Below, in pieces: positions 40,456-50,992 of a stretch of 64,000 nt of DNA. The translations under genes and the position numbers were made by a program. Location of the stretch: contig JAEKNN010000061.1 in assembly GCA_016464795.1 (NCBI GenBank), positions 1 through 64,000 of the forward strand. The letters run 5' to 3'. How positions within the stretch are numbered: the stretch's first letter is position 1; each line of letters starts with the position of its first letter. The notes under the pieces were generated by a model that ran no database searches, had not been told where the DNA came from, and saw nothing but the letters and a program-made list of their open reading frames with translations. The stretch is from Candidatus Amunia macphersoniae (lineage in GTDB: Bacteria; Chloroflexota; Dormibacteria; Aeolococcales; Aeolococcaceae).

Positions 40456-41121
40456 ATGGGCCCGACATCTACGACTAGGGGCGCGTCCTCCTCAGACGCC
40501 GGCGCCCGCAAACTTGCGCTGGTTGAGACGGCACTTGGAACCATCGGAGGAGCAATCGGCACCATCATCGGATGGTCACACTACCGAGCGACGGCGCATG
40601 TTTCAGGCGTCCTACTCGGCGCCACCGTCTTCTGCTGGTCTGCCGCTCTCTTCGTCGCGGTGCTGCGCTGGGATGCGCTGGGACCCGACGGAAGGAGGTG
40701 GACGCGGCGTGGAGCCCATCTGATTGGCCTGTCGCTTCTCATCGGCCTGATGCTGATCAGTAACGACGTGCCCGCGTGGCCGCAGTTGTCGCGACGAAAG
40801 GCGGCCTCACAGAGAGATCGACCGCGCGTGGTTGCTGGCATGCTGAGCCTCCTGTTGGCAATCGTGGGCGCGTTCATCGGCGGGGTGATTGGGGACCGCA
40901 TCACCAATCACTCCGATCTTGGCGTCTTGGTCGGCGTACTCGTGGGTGTTGCCATTCCTGCCTGTGCCGGCTACCAACTGGTCCGGTGGCTGAGTCGCGA
41001 CCGCTGGGATGGCGACAGGCCCGGTCGCGGTCCCCGTCGGTTGGAACCCGGTAGCGGTGGCTCTCCACCACGCCAGAGACACGCGGCTTCCGCAACAGAA
41101 GACGGTCGATCGACCCCTTGA
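40456..41121 (+). CDS. membrane protein of unknown function
   Basis: A 221-residue protein with about five hydrophobic helices (near residues 28-45, 48-70, 82-102, 122-145 and 150-175), separated by basic loops, and an arginine-rich C-terminus. Not recognised. The ATG at 40456 lies 176 bp after the DUF1440-like gene; that gap shows no clear promoter or RNA. Codon use is slightly less GC-biased than in neighbouring housekeeping genes. Confidence 0.6.
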   Translation: MGPTSTTRGASSSDAGARKLALVETALGTIGGAIGTIIGWSHYRATAHVSGVLLGATVFCWSAALFVAVLRWDALGPDGRRWTRRGAHLIGLSLLIGLMLISNDVPAWPQLSRRKAASQRDRPRVVAGMLSLLLAIVGAFIGGVIGDRITNHSDLGVLVGVLVGVAIPACAGYQLVRWLSRDRWDGDRPGRGPRRLEPGSGGSPPRQRHAASATEDGRSTP

Positions 41122-41242
41122 GGAGCTGATCGCCGAAGGTCTGCATCTGCGCCAGTTAGGTGCAGACAATTCAAGTCCGGCTGCACGGTAGAGGCCATCA
41201 GATGCCGATGGCCAGCAGTAGCCGAGCATCTGCGGGGCGGAA

Positions 41243-42511
41243 CTACAACTGGACCAGTTTCTCCATCAACGCAGAGGCGGGGCCGCTCCAGTCTGATCGC
41301 AGGATGCCGTACAACTCCGGCTGGGCCGCCCGGCGTCCCGTGTTGAGTGGCTGGTCTCCGTTGAGGCACCAGTACGCCCAGCTCACCTCCAGCTCGTTCA
41401 TGTAGTCGATCAGGTAGTTGAACCACTTCGCTTGAGTGCTCGATCGATCCGTGTCGGTGACGTGACCCGGCGCGCTGTTGTCAGCCTGCACGACTCCGTT
41501 CGGCGTGCCAAATTCGCCGACATAGATCGGAGCGATCCCCTGTCGTGCGATGAAGCCCCAGGTCTGCTCCCAGACCGAGCGAGAAGCCGCCGCCGTCTCT
41601 GCTGTGGAATTGGCTTGGCACCATGGCATCTCCGCGTGCATGTCCGGACCGTAATCGTGCACGGAGTACACCAAGCGTCCGGGAATCCGAAGCTTGATGG
41701 GTCGGGCAGCACGGCGCCGTCCTCCCTTGCTGCGCACTCCGCAGAGATTTCCGCCCGGCCAGTACGAATGGCATTGCCCATCGAAGAACGGGCCTGCCGG
41801 ATCGCCTCTCACTCCCTCGACGAAGATCAGGAGGTTGGGATTGACCTTGAGGACCTCATTGCCACCGCGCTCGGCGGCGGCGGCCCAGTCGCGCGGCCAT
41901 CGCGTGCCGAGGCGATCCGGCGCTCCCCACACCGCGCCGCCGTTCTTCGGAAACTGGTCGGGGTCGATCGCCGGCGACCCTGGCTCATTGCGCAGATCGA
42001 TTCCGACAACTGTCTGGTTGTCCTTGTAGCGGTCGGCCATGAACCGCAGAGACTGCAGCCAGTCGTTCTCGGTGAATCGCCGGGAGTACCACAGCCCGTT
42101 CTCCTGGGCGCTCCAACCCGCCTCGGAGCGATGGTTGTCGAGGACCACCCGCAAGCCGTGACGACTCGCTTCCGCGATCACCTCGTCCATGACCTCGACG
42201 GCTGTACGTCCTTGCAGCACGGGATTGGCTGCGAGCCCGTTGGTGATCCGGGGATTGTCGACGAGCATTTGGTGGCAATAGGGCAGGCGGATGTGATTGA
42301 AACCCAGGTCGACGATGAGGTGGCAGATGTCGCCGACCGTCTTCAGGTCCAGGCCACCGGCCACCATGGGATCGCACTCGAACCCGTACCAGTTGACGCC
42401 GGCCAACCGCACCGTCTCACCCCCGGCACCCACGATCCTGGCGTTTTCTGTGTGGAGATGTCCGGAGGGGATGGGGTTCGTCACGATGGTGGTTCGGTGG
42501 GGAAGACGCAA
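41243..42511 (-). CDS. glycoside hydrolase family 5 (cellulase-like)
   Basis: TIM-barrel glycosidase of about 422 residues. The GH5 acid/base is Glu176 in GIDLRNEP and the nucleophile Glu333 in YVGEFGTPN; other barrel residues are VRLAGVNWYG, HIRLPYCH, VVLDNH and VYSVHDYGPDM. The start is TTG 42511, with GTG 42481 as alternative. Neither gives a signal peptide, unlike most secreted GH5 enzymes, so a cytosolic or unconventional location is implied. The neighbours are membrane proteins of unknown role and there is no polysaccharide cluster. Specificity cannot be predicted. Confidence 0.88.
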   Translation of the reverse strand: MRLPHRTTIVTNPIPSGHLHTENARIVGAGGETVRLAGVNWYGFECDPMVAGGLDLKTVGDICHLIVDLGFNHIRLPYCHQMLVDNPRITNGLAANPVLQGRTAVEVMDEVIAEASRHGLRVVLDNHRSEAGWSAQENGLWYSRRFTENDWLQSLRFMADRYKDNQTVVGIDLRNEPGSPAIDPDQFPKNGGAVWGAPDRLGTRWPRDWAAAAERGGNEVLKVNPNLLIFVEGVRGDPAGPFFDGQCHSYWPGGNLCGVRSKGGRRRAARPIKLRIPGRLVYSVHDYGPDMHAEMPWCQANSTAETAAASRSVWEQTWGFIARQGIAPIYVGEFGTPNGVVQADNSAPGHVTDTDRSSTQAKWFNYLIDYMNELEVSWAYWCLNGDQPLNTGRRAAQPELYGILRSDWSGPASALMEKLVQL

Positions 42512-42517
42512 GGTCCG

Positions 42518-43099
42518 TCAGGTTAGAGGGACCGTGCCCCCGCCACGTGGCCCCCGCCTTCCGTACATGGTCAGCGCGGCGGCGCCGAAGAAGACCATGG
42601 GATGTCCAGTGAAGATCCGCATCTGGTACCGAAGTCCGGTGAGATAGCCCGGGTGGTCGGTCGGGACGTGGCGACCGTGAGCGTTGAAGAAGTACTGGTT
42701 GCCCGACATCTCGGGTGATCCCGGCAACAAAGCGATGTTGGAAGAGACGTTGATCGCCACGTACGCGACGACGATCACGCCGGCCACCTTTGCCAACCGG
42801 GGAACACCGGCGAAGGCCACGGCGAACGGCAGCTGGTACCGAGACTGGTACCAGCGTCGTGTCGGGTGCTCGGCGCGATACGCCCTCTGCTCGCGCTGAA
42901 GGGTCAAGACCACAGGTAACCACACCGGGAAGATGATGACGAAGAGTGTTGCCCACAGCGGGGTCAGTCCTGACACGTCAATCGGCAGCCACGTGATCGC
43001 GTTGAGCAGGCCGGCGAGAACAAGGCCGCCGACCGCGATCGGGTAGACGACGCGGGCAACTCGAAACCGTACGGCAATGCGTTCGCCCCGGTCGCTCAT
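42518..43099 (-). CDS. membrane protein of unknown function
   Basis: A 193-residue membrane protein starting MSDRGERIAVRF, with four helices: two near the N-terminus (about residues 15-35 and 45-65), one near 95-115 and one at the end. A loop between them carries NQYFFNAHGRHVP. The open frame reaches 43198 but that would run into the tRNA remnant. It ends six bases upstream of the GH5 gene's start region on the same strand, so the two may be co-transcribed. Not recognised. Confidence 0.65.
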   Translation of the reverse strand: MSDRGERIAVRFRVARVVYPIAVGGLVLAGLLNAITWLPIDVSGLTPLWATLFVIIFPVWLPVVLTLQREQRAYRAEHPTRRWYQSRYQLPFAVAFAGVPRLAKVAGVIVVAYVAINVSSNIALLPGSPEMSGNQYFFNAHGRHVPTDHPGYLTGLRYQMRIFTGHPMVFFGAAALTMYGRRGPRGGGTVPLT

Positions 43100-43197
43100 C
43101 GTCCTGTGCCCGATGTTTCTGCCATCCCAGCGCGTCCCCCGATAGTCCTGGCCCCGACCCAGAGGGAAGGGGACGTGGCAATGGTCCCTTCTCAGCA

Positions 43198-43226
43198 ACG
43201 TGCCGGGAGAGGGAGTCGAACCCTCA
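43198..43226. repeat. 29-bp direct repeat, distal att-like copy
   Basis: An exact copy of 46590-46618, which covers the T-arm and acceptor 3' end of tRNA-Leu. It starts ACGTGCCGGG and ends GAACCCTCA. In tRNA-integrating elements such a copy marks the distal junction. Confidence 0.85.
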
Positions 43227-43258
43227 TTGGGGTCGCCCCGGCGTTTTCTTCTTGAGGC
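43201..43258 (-). pseudogene. tRNA-Leu 3'-half remnant
   Basis: On the minus strand this holds an intact T-arm and acceptor 3' strand, preceded by a variable arm GGGG-CGA-CCCC and a degraded anticodon arm (CCTCAAGAAG). The D-arm and 5' acceptor strand are absent. It matches the intact tRNA-Leu at 46593-46675 exactly over 26 bases and loosely beyond. Confidence 0.75.
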
Positions 43259-43455
43259 CGAGAGTTCGCCGTCCGCACGGCTCCGTTGAGGGCGCTTTGC
43301 ATTCGGGTTTTGGGCGATCGCCTAGGATTGTGTCCGGGGTTGACCGCGCGGGTTCGGCCCGGGGGGTGTCGGATAGCGCGTCAGTCAGTGGCGCCCGAGG
43401 AGTCGGGCTCCGGGGCGGTCCGGCCGAATTCCGCCCAGGCTCGGGCGAGCCGCAT

Positions 43456-43671
43456 TCAAGCGTACTCGCGGTACTCCGCCAGTTCGGCCAACTCCTGCCC
43501 GGTGACCTTCAGGACCTGCTCCCCGTCCGCGTCCTCACCATCCACCTCGAGGTCGGGGACCAGCTCGGGCTGCTCGTGCGTGATGGAGCGCACCGCTTCG
43601 AAGGCCTCGGGCCTTGAGGTGAAGGTCCGGAGACTGTTTCGATTGCGGAGGTCCCAGAGCTCGTACGTCAT
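43456..43671 (-). CDS. small acidic hypothetical protein
   Basis: A 71-residue protein, MTYELWDLRNRNSLRTF at the start and strongly acidic in the middle (ELVPDLEVDGEDADGEQ). The short strands with an acidic centre resemble small actinobacterial proteins of unknown role. It is the only convincing gene in the first kilobase of the island. ATG 43671 starts the gene; no clear ribosome site. Confidence 0.55.
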   Translation of the reverse strand: MTYELWDLRNRNSLRTFTSRPEAFEAVRSITHEQPELVPDLEVDGEDADGEQVLKVTGQELAELAEYREYA

Positions 43672-44384
43672 GCGGCTACTCTACGGACTCCTCGGGATCA
43701 AACTGGGCCCACCTCGACCACGTAGCCGAGAAGTTGCTCCGGTGACGTGCCGTACACGCTCACATGGCGTCTCAAGGTTGGGGCCGGTCCTGCTCCACAG
43801 TTACCTCCGCCGGGAGTTCAAGCGCCGCTCACCACGAGCCGAGGTTCTTCTCGCGAGCTCGCTTGCCCGCGAGCTCGGGCTTGGTGAACGTCGACACGGC
43901 GCCCCATTTGCGCTTGACGACCGCAGGAGCGCTCGCGGGACCGGGCGTCCCGGTCTCAAGAGCGAGGTGAAGTCTGCAGGCGACCGTCGCGGGCCGGCGA
44001 TGATCCGGTAGACACGCACGACCCGACTCTAGGCGCCCATTCAGCGCTGAGCCTCCTCATCGCACAGGCGATTGCGTGGGCGGGACGCTCGGGCGAGTCC
44101 GTGCAGCGCCGGCAAATTCAGAACGCAGGTGGGACACGGTCTGTCAATCGTCGCCCACGCATGTTTGGGGTCATCCGCCGACGTTCCCGCCCTCTCGACG
44201 GTCAGTCCACGAGGGGAGCCCTTATCTGAAACGCCGACCCACCGTCCGCGCGTATATCGCGTATATAGGGTGATGTGACCCATGCTTGACGGGGAGTCCA
44301 TGGAGGCAGCTCTGACAGCTTTGGCGATGCGCGCCCAGGCCGGCGGCGCCGTACGCGCTGAGGACCTGCTCCGGCGCCTCAGAC
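43672..44384. other. non-coding stretch in the island
   Basis: About 710 bp without a convincing gene. Short open frames here are arginine-rich and unlike proteins. It holds two copies of CGCGAGCTCG near 43853-43876, and an AT-rich tandem repeat at 44249-44266 just before the sigma-factor remnant. Confidence 0.5.
44249..44266. repeat. tandem 9-bp repeat CGCGTATAT x2
   Basis: CGCGTATAT occurs twice in direct succession in an otherwise GC-rich region. It lies about 130 bp before the sigma-factor remnant and may be a leftover promoter or operator. Confidence 0.6.
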
Positions 44385-44510
44385 ATGAGTGCCGATCAGG
44401 CCGCGCTGGTGCTGCACATCTCTCCCGAGGGCGTGCGGTCACGCGCCCACCGAGCCGCGCGCCGTCTGCGCGAGGTTCTCAGCAATGAGGACGAGTCGCA
44501 TGAGCATTGA
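44385..44510 (+). pseudogene. sigma factor C-terminal remnant (region 4)
   Basis: The frame from ATG 44385 encodes 41 residues: a region-4 helix-turn-helix with ALVLHISPEGVRSRAHRAARRLREVL and a short tail. The in-phase sequence upstream still reads like region 4 (YALRTCSG) until a stop near 44313, and region 2 is absent. It is therefore the 3' end of an ECF-type sigma gene. Its stop overlaps the start of the following anti-sigma-like gene by 11 bp, the same coupling seen at the two intact sigma loci in this window. Confidence 0.7.
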
Positions 44511-45312
44511 CCCGGACCGAGATCTGCGCGCGACGTTGCGCAGCTCTCTGCCCACACACCCCGTCGACCCAGCGCTCGTCGAGCGCATCGTGGCCGCGTC
44601 GAGGCGGCGCGGAGGCCGACGGTGGATCTGGGAGGTGACCGGAACCGCTGCGCTGGCCATCGGCATCGCTGGCGTGTTGGCCGTCGGCCTCGCCTTCCGC
44701 AGCCACCCGGCACAACCCGCCGTCAGCGCGGTCACGCACACCCCGGCGCCGTCCCCCTCTGCGATTGGCCTACCGGCAGTGGCGGCCCCCACGCCCTCGC
44801 CGGCGCCGTGCGACCCAGACGCGCCCGCGGTACCGCCGAGCTGGCTCACGGTGCCTAGAAACGTCGGTGACATCCACCTCGAACCGGTGCCGCCATCGCT
44901 TCAACCGAAGGTGAGCGCGGTCGTTGCCACGGCGACGATGAAGTACATGTGGGGCAGCCAGCCGAAGTGTGGGCTCCGCGAGGTGCTTGCATACGTCAGC
45001 GCCTCGTACCCCGCCACCATCCGGCCAGAGTGCGTCCCTCCGTCCAATTCGTCGTCGCCGCCGTGGGCGTCTCCGGCTTCCTGCGCCAACGAGAACGACA
45101 CCACACCCAACTACACACACACCCTCGCGTGGGCCTTCACCTGGCGCTCGGATTGTGGGCTGGGGACCGGCCCGCCAGCAGCCCCCAATGCCACGCCGCG
45201 GGCTCTACAGACCCCTCAGCCGCTCAGCTGTGGCACGTTCACCTTCGTAGATGCCACCACCGGCTCACAGGGTTTCAGCGAGAGTGCCGGCGCTGCGTCC
45301 CTCGGGTTGTGA
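44500..45312 (+). CDS. membrane-anchored anti-sigma-like protein
   Basis: A 270-residue protein starting MSIDPDRDLRATLRSSLP, with a cytosolic segment of about 45 residues, a membrane helix (about 47-68) and an extracytoplasmic part rich in Pro, Ser and Thr with seven cysteines that could form disulphides. No zinc anti-sigma motif is present. It follows a truncated sigma factor with an 11-bp overlap. The arrangement matches the sigma/partner pairs at 14.8 and 54.4 kb, so it is called an anti-sigma-like regulator by analogy. With its sigma partner broken it may be an orphan. Confidence 0.65.
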   Translation: MSIDPDRDLRATLRSSLPTHPVDPALVERIVAASRRRGGRRWIWEVTGTAALAIGIAGVLAVGLAFRSHPAQPAVSAVTHTPAPSPSAIGLPAVAAPTPSPAPCDPDAPAVPPSWLTVPRNVGDIHLEPVPPSLQPKVSAVVATATMKYMWGSQPKCGLREVLAYVSASYPATIRPECVPPSNSSSPPWASPASCANENDTTPNYTHTLAWAFTWRSDCGLGTGPPAAPNATPRALQTPQPLSCGTFTFVDATTGSQGFSESAGAASLGL

Positions 45313-45781
45313 TCTGTTTCGCGCTGGGAATGAACACAATCCGATCCTCGGCCTGGCCGGTTAAAACCCTTGAAGCTCCAAAAAGCGCAATCGACCGCGA
45401 TCGCCGCCATCGACGCGTAGGGGACGCCTGCCGGACGAGTCCCACGATGATGAGTGCGGTGGGGCCACCAAAAGCCAGAATCACAAGCGCGAGGCTGCCA
45501 AGGTCATGAACGGACGCTAGCGCCGGAGCGATGCCGCGGAGGCTTGGCCACCAGAATGCGTCCAGACCGTGACCACCGGCGATGACCCGTCAAGAGGACG
45601 AGCCCTGCACTTACCAACACCGGGCTAGTACGAGGCTCGGACGGGCCCACATCGCTGCGAACTACCAGCCGGAGCGGCTGGTGTCCGAGTGCGAGTGTCA
45701 ACGGCCGGTGGAGTCCGGAAGGCGGGGCGCCACCAGCCGTCGCCGTCCGCCAACGCGTGTGCAGATATGTGCCGGAAGGGG
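45313..45781. other. non-coding stretch in the island
   Basis: About 470 bp in which I see no gene, RNA or clear regulatory signal. Open frames on both strands have biased, repetitive composition and no recognisable features. Confidence 0.5.
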
Positions 45782-46048
45782 TCAACCGGGCGCGGTCGGC
45801 GGTCGGCCGGATAGGCCAGCGGCTCCAGAGCGCCGTCGGGCGCGTCCGCTGGGAAACCAGCGAGTCGCCTGCCAGAAGTAGTCAACGTCCTTACTCTCTT
45901 GGAGTGCGCGCAAGCGGCTCACTTCCGCCTCGGCGGCCTCGAGCGTCGGAAGTACTTCTTTCACGCTGATCGCAACCTGCGGATCGGCCGACTGCTGGAA
46001 ACGGTCGTGGCGGACTACGGCATAAACCTGAATCTGTTCCTGCGTCAT
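45782..46048 (-). CDS. small hypothetical protein
   Basis: An 88-residue protein from ATG 46048. The pattern YAVVRHDRF, then ISVKEVLPTLEAAEAEVSRL and YFWQATRWFPSGR resembles short actinobacterial proteins of unknown function with a conserved aromatic YFWQ-T-R end. The residues after WFPSGR look like read-through, which may mean the original stop was lost. No ribosome site is obvious. Confidence 0.5.
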   Translation of the reverse strand: MTQEQIQVYAVVRHDRFQQSADPQVAISVKEVLPTLEAAEAEVSRLRALQESKDVDYFWQATRWFPSGRARRRSGAAGLSGRPPTAPG

Positions 46049-46178
46049 GATCGGATTCTGCCGCGCAGGCGGCCGCGTTGGTCAGGGTCACGTCGGGTGC
46101 GGCGCGTGGGAGCGGCCCTGACATCACGCGAGTGTTCTACTTGGCGACCGGTTCAATAGATTCTCCGGGGAAGAGATC

Positions 46179-46580
46179 GTGCGTGTGCATTGGCGTCGAG
46201 AACCACCACGAACGAATGACCGCAGTGCAGGCGCCCGGATTCGCGAGCAGATCGCAGCGGCCCTCGCTCACCTCGGTGATCAGCCCGAGCAGCAGGTCGC
46301 GGACCTCGCGCGCTCGTTTGATCGGAGTGAACTCCCGCCCGACTTCAACATCGACGAACTTGCCCTCGAACTGCACGACGTTGTTGGCGCCGCCGACTCC
46401 GCTGTGACGGCTGGTGCGCTGAGCGCCGAAGCAGCCGCAGCTGCCCAACAGGTAGGCGACGCTCTGCGGGCGATGAGCGGGCCGAACGATCCGGAGCTGT
46501 GGACCGTCGACGCTCTGCGCCACTCCGCGGAGTGGAGGCGGATCCGGCAGATGGCCGCGACGGCGCTCATGCTGTTCTGA
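46179..46580 (+). CDS. hypothetical helical protein
   Basis: A protein of up to 133 residues starting at GTG 46179; a later start is possible because the first 20 residues are arginine-rich. The remainder is helical and alanine-rich (ALSAEAAAAAQQVGDALRAMSG) with an acidic middle part. Not recognised. It ends 12 bp before the tRNA-Leu 3' end and would be the island gene closest to the tRNA. Confidence 0.5.
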   Translation: MRVHWRREPPRTNDRSAGARIREQIAAALAHLGDQPEQQVADLARSFDRSELPPDFNIDELALELHDVVGAADSAVTAGALSAEAAAAAQQVGDALRAMSGPNDPELWTVDALRHSAEWRRIRQMAATALMLF

Positions 46581-46589
46581 CCCGTGGTG

Positions 46590-46618
46590 ACGTGCCGGGA
46601 GAGGGAGTCGAACCCTCA
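46590..46618. repeat. 29-bp direct repeat, tRNA-proximal att-like copy
   Basis: Identical to 43198-43226. It covers the last 26 bases of tRNA-Leu (T-arm and acceptor) and three bases beyond. Integration here would regenerate the tRNA 3' end, as it evidently did. Confidence 0.85.
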
Positions 46619-46675
46619 CGGGGTTGCCCCCGGCGGTTTTTGAGACCGCTGCGTCTACCATTCCGCCACCCCGGC
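46593..46675 (-). tRNA. tRNA-Leu (anticodon CAA)
   Basis: Class II tRNA of 83 nt. The acceptor stem GCCGGGG pairs with the 3' strand, ending in discriminator A with a G-U at position 7. The anticodon loop CTCAAAA gives anticodon CAA, reading UUG. The long variable arm has stem GGGG/CCCC, and the T-arm is GAGGGTTCGACTCCCTC. CCA is not encoded. Confidence 0.95.
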
Positions 46676-46756
46676 CTGCTCACAGGATACTGGCCGTACC
46701 GAGCGCCCCTCAGTCGACGGCAGCACGCACCCGACCGTAGCGGCCCTGCGCGGAGG

Positions 46757-47293
46757 TCAGCTCTGGGACAGAGGGCTCTCACCGCCGAGGTCGGGCAGGT
46801 TCAGCTCGTTGACCCAGTCGCGGATCTTGGCGAGCCGTTCGGTGGTCTCCTCGTCGGTCTCGCCGGCCTCACCCTCGTGGTCGGCCTCGGGCAGGACCCC
46901 GGCTCGATCGAGCACCTCGTCGGCCACAAAGATCCCGGCCCCCACCCGCACCGCCACGGCGATCGCGTCAGACGGCCGGGAGTCGATCTCCATGCGGCGG
47001 CCGTCGATGTGGGCCAGGATGCGGGCGTAGAACACCTCGTTGGCGAGGGAGGTGACCACGATTCGATCCACGTTGACATCCACCGCGCCGAGGATGTTGG
47101 CGAGCAGGTCGTGGGTGATCGGCCGCTCCGGCGTCATCCCGGTGATCTTGAGAGCGATGGCGTTGGCCTCGTTGATGCCTATCCAGATCGGCAGGTAGCG
47201 CTCGGCGGTCTTCTCCTTGAGGATGACCACGTGCTGGCCGGTGGGCATGTGGACGCGGATGCTGTCGACGGTCATCTCGACGAGATCGGCCAT
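46757..47293 (-). CDS. bifunctional nuclease domain (DUF151) protein
   Basis: A 178-residue protein of the bifunctional nuclease family. Recognised by the segment LKEKTAERYLPIWIGINEANAIAL, then the second block VFYARILAHIDGRRMEIDSRPSDAIAVAVR. The C-terminal tail is acidic and charged and ends PDLGGESPLSQS. Members are reported as DNase/RNases in plants and occur in most actinobacteria and Chloroflexota without a defined role. MADLVEM at 47293 is the start. It is divergent from polA. Confidence 0.88.
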   Translation of the reverse strand: MADLVEMTVDSIRVHMPTGQHVVILKEKTAERYLPIWIGINEANAIALKITGMTPERPITHDLLANILGAVDVNVDRIVVTSLANEVFYARILAHIDGRRMEIDSRPSDAIAVAVRVGAGIFVADEVLDRAGVLPEADHEGEAGETDEETTERLAKIRDWVNELNLPDLGGESPLSQS

Positions 47294-47421
47294 GCCTCGA
47301 TGATAGCGCCGCTCCCAAGCGCCGCCCGACACCGTAACGGCTCGGGCGGCCAATCCACCGTCCTCGCCCTCCCTGCAGGCTGCTCCAGGAGGTGCTCAGC
47401 GGGTGCGTACCATAGCCTCAG

Positions 47422-50167
<2,746 letters not shown>

Positions 50168-50184
<17 letters not shown>

Positions 50185-50992
50185 GGTCGAGACCGTCGCT
50201 CGCGACCTTCGTGGCGCGGTGGTGGGACGGCAGGTGATGTCCCTCCAGCTGGGCCACCCCAAGGTGCTGCGGTTTCCGGTCCCCGAGGTCTTCGCCGCAG
50301 TTCTCCCCGGCCAGCGCGTGGAGGCGGTGAACCGGCGCGGGAAGTTCATCTTCTGCGCCCTGGACAGCGGTGAGGACCTGGTGTTCCACCTCGGAATGAC
50401 CGGTCATCTGCTGGTCTGCGCCAGCCAGACGCCGCCGGCGCCGCACACCCACCTGCGCGCGCTGCTCGATGATGGGCGCGAGCTTCGGTACGACGACGCG
50501 CGTCGCTTCGGGCGCATCCTGCTCGGTCCGCGGAGCACCCTGGAAGACTCCAGAGTGCTGCCCGCGCTCGGCGTCGAGCCGCTGTCGGAGGATTTCACGC
50601 CGGGCAGCCTCGACACCTGGTTGCGCTCCACCACGCGGTCTCTGAAGGCTGCCCTGCTCGATCAGCGCGGCGTGGCCGGGCTCGGCAACATCTACGTCGA
50701 CGAGGCGTGCCACCTCGCCGGAGTGCGCCCGACGCGGCGGTGCAACACCCTGACGCGCGCCCAGCGGGCGGCGCTGCACGCGGCGATTCCGGCGGTGCTG
50801 CGGACCGCGATCGGCAACCGAGGCAGCAGCATCGACGACTACCGCGACCTCTGGAATGCCAAGGGGAGCAACCAGGAACGGTTGCAGGTGTACGGCCGCG
50901 GCGGCAGACCGTGCATGCGTTGCGGCGTCCTGCTCCGCCAGACCACCAGCGCGGGCCGAACCACCGTCTACTGCCCGGCGTGTCAGCGGTGA
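50168..50992 (+). CDS. mutM: formamidopyrimidine-DNA glycosylase
   Basis: Base-excision glycosylase/AP lyase that removes 8-oxoguanine. The 274 residues begin PELPEVETV after the GTG start, with Pro2 as catalytic nucleophile and Glu3. The beta-strand loop contains NRRGKFIFCALDSG, and the helix-two-turn-helix has LDQRGVAGLGNIYVDEACH. The C-terminal zinc finger is CMRCG...YCPAC. Start overlaps polA by 17 bp and the stop overlaps the glycosyltransferase start (GTGA). Confidence 0.96.

Larger units (their letters stand above)
43198..46618. mobile_element. possible decayed tRNA-Leu-integrated island
   Basis: A 3.4-kb stretch between a tRNA-Leu remnant and the intact tRNA-Leu(CAA), flanked by exact 29-bp direct repeats. 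It lies on the 3' side of the tRNA, where tyrosine-integrase elements insert. It is much less densely coding than its surroundings and contains a truncated sigma-factor gene. No integrase, excisionase or relaxase is visible, so if it is an element it has decayed. Confidence 0.5.

Noticed and set aside
43853..43876. Two copies of CGCGAGCTCG in the island
   Set aside because: Short, self-palindromic and GC-rich; expected by chance at this composition and not tied to a gene.
44041..44442. 133-codon open frame on the minus strand in the island
   Set aside because: Arginine-rich, no ribosome site, and antisense to the sigma-factor remnant.
45582..45881. 99-codon open frame on the plus strand in the island
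   Set aside because: Highly biased composition and no recognisable features; the opposite strand holds a better candidate.
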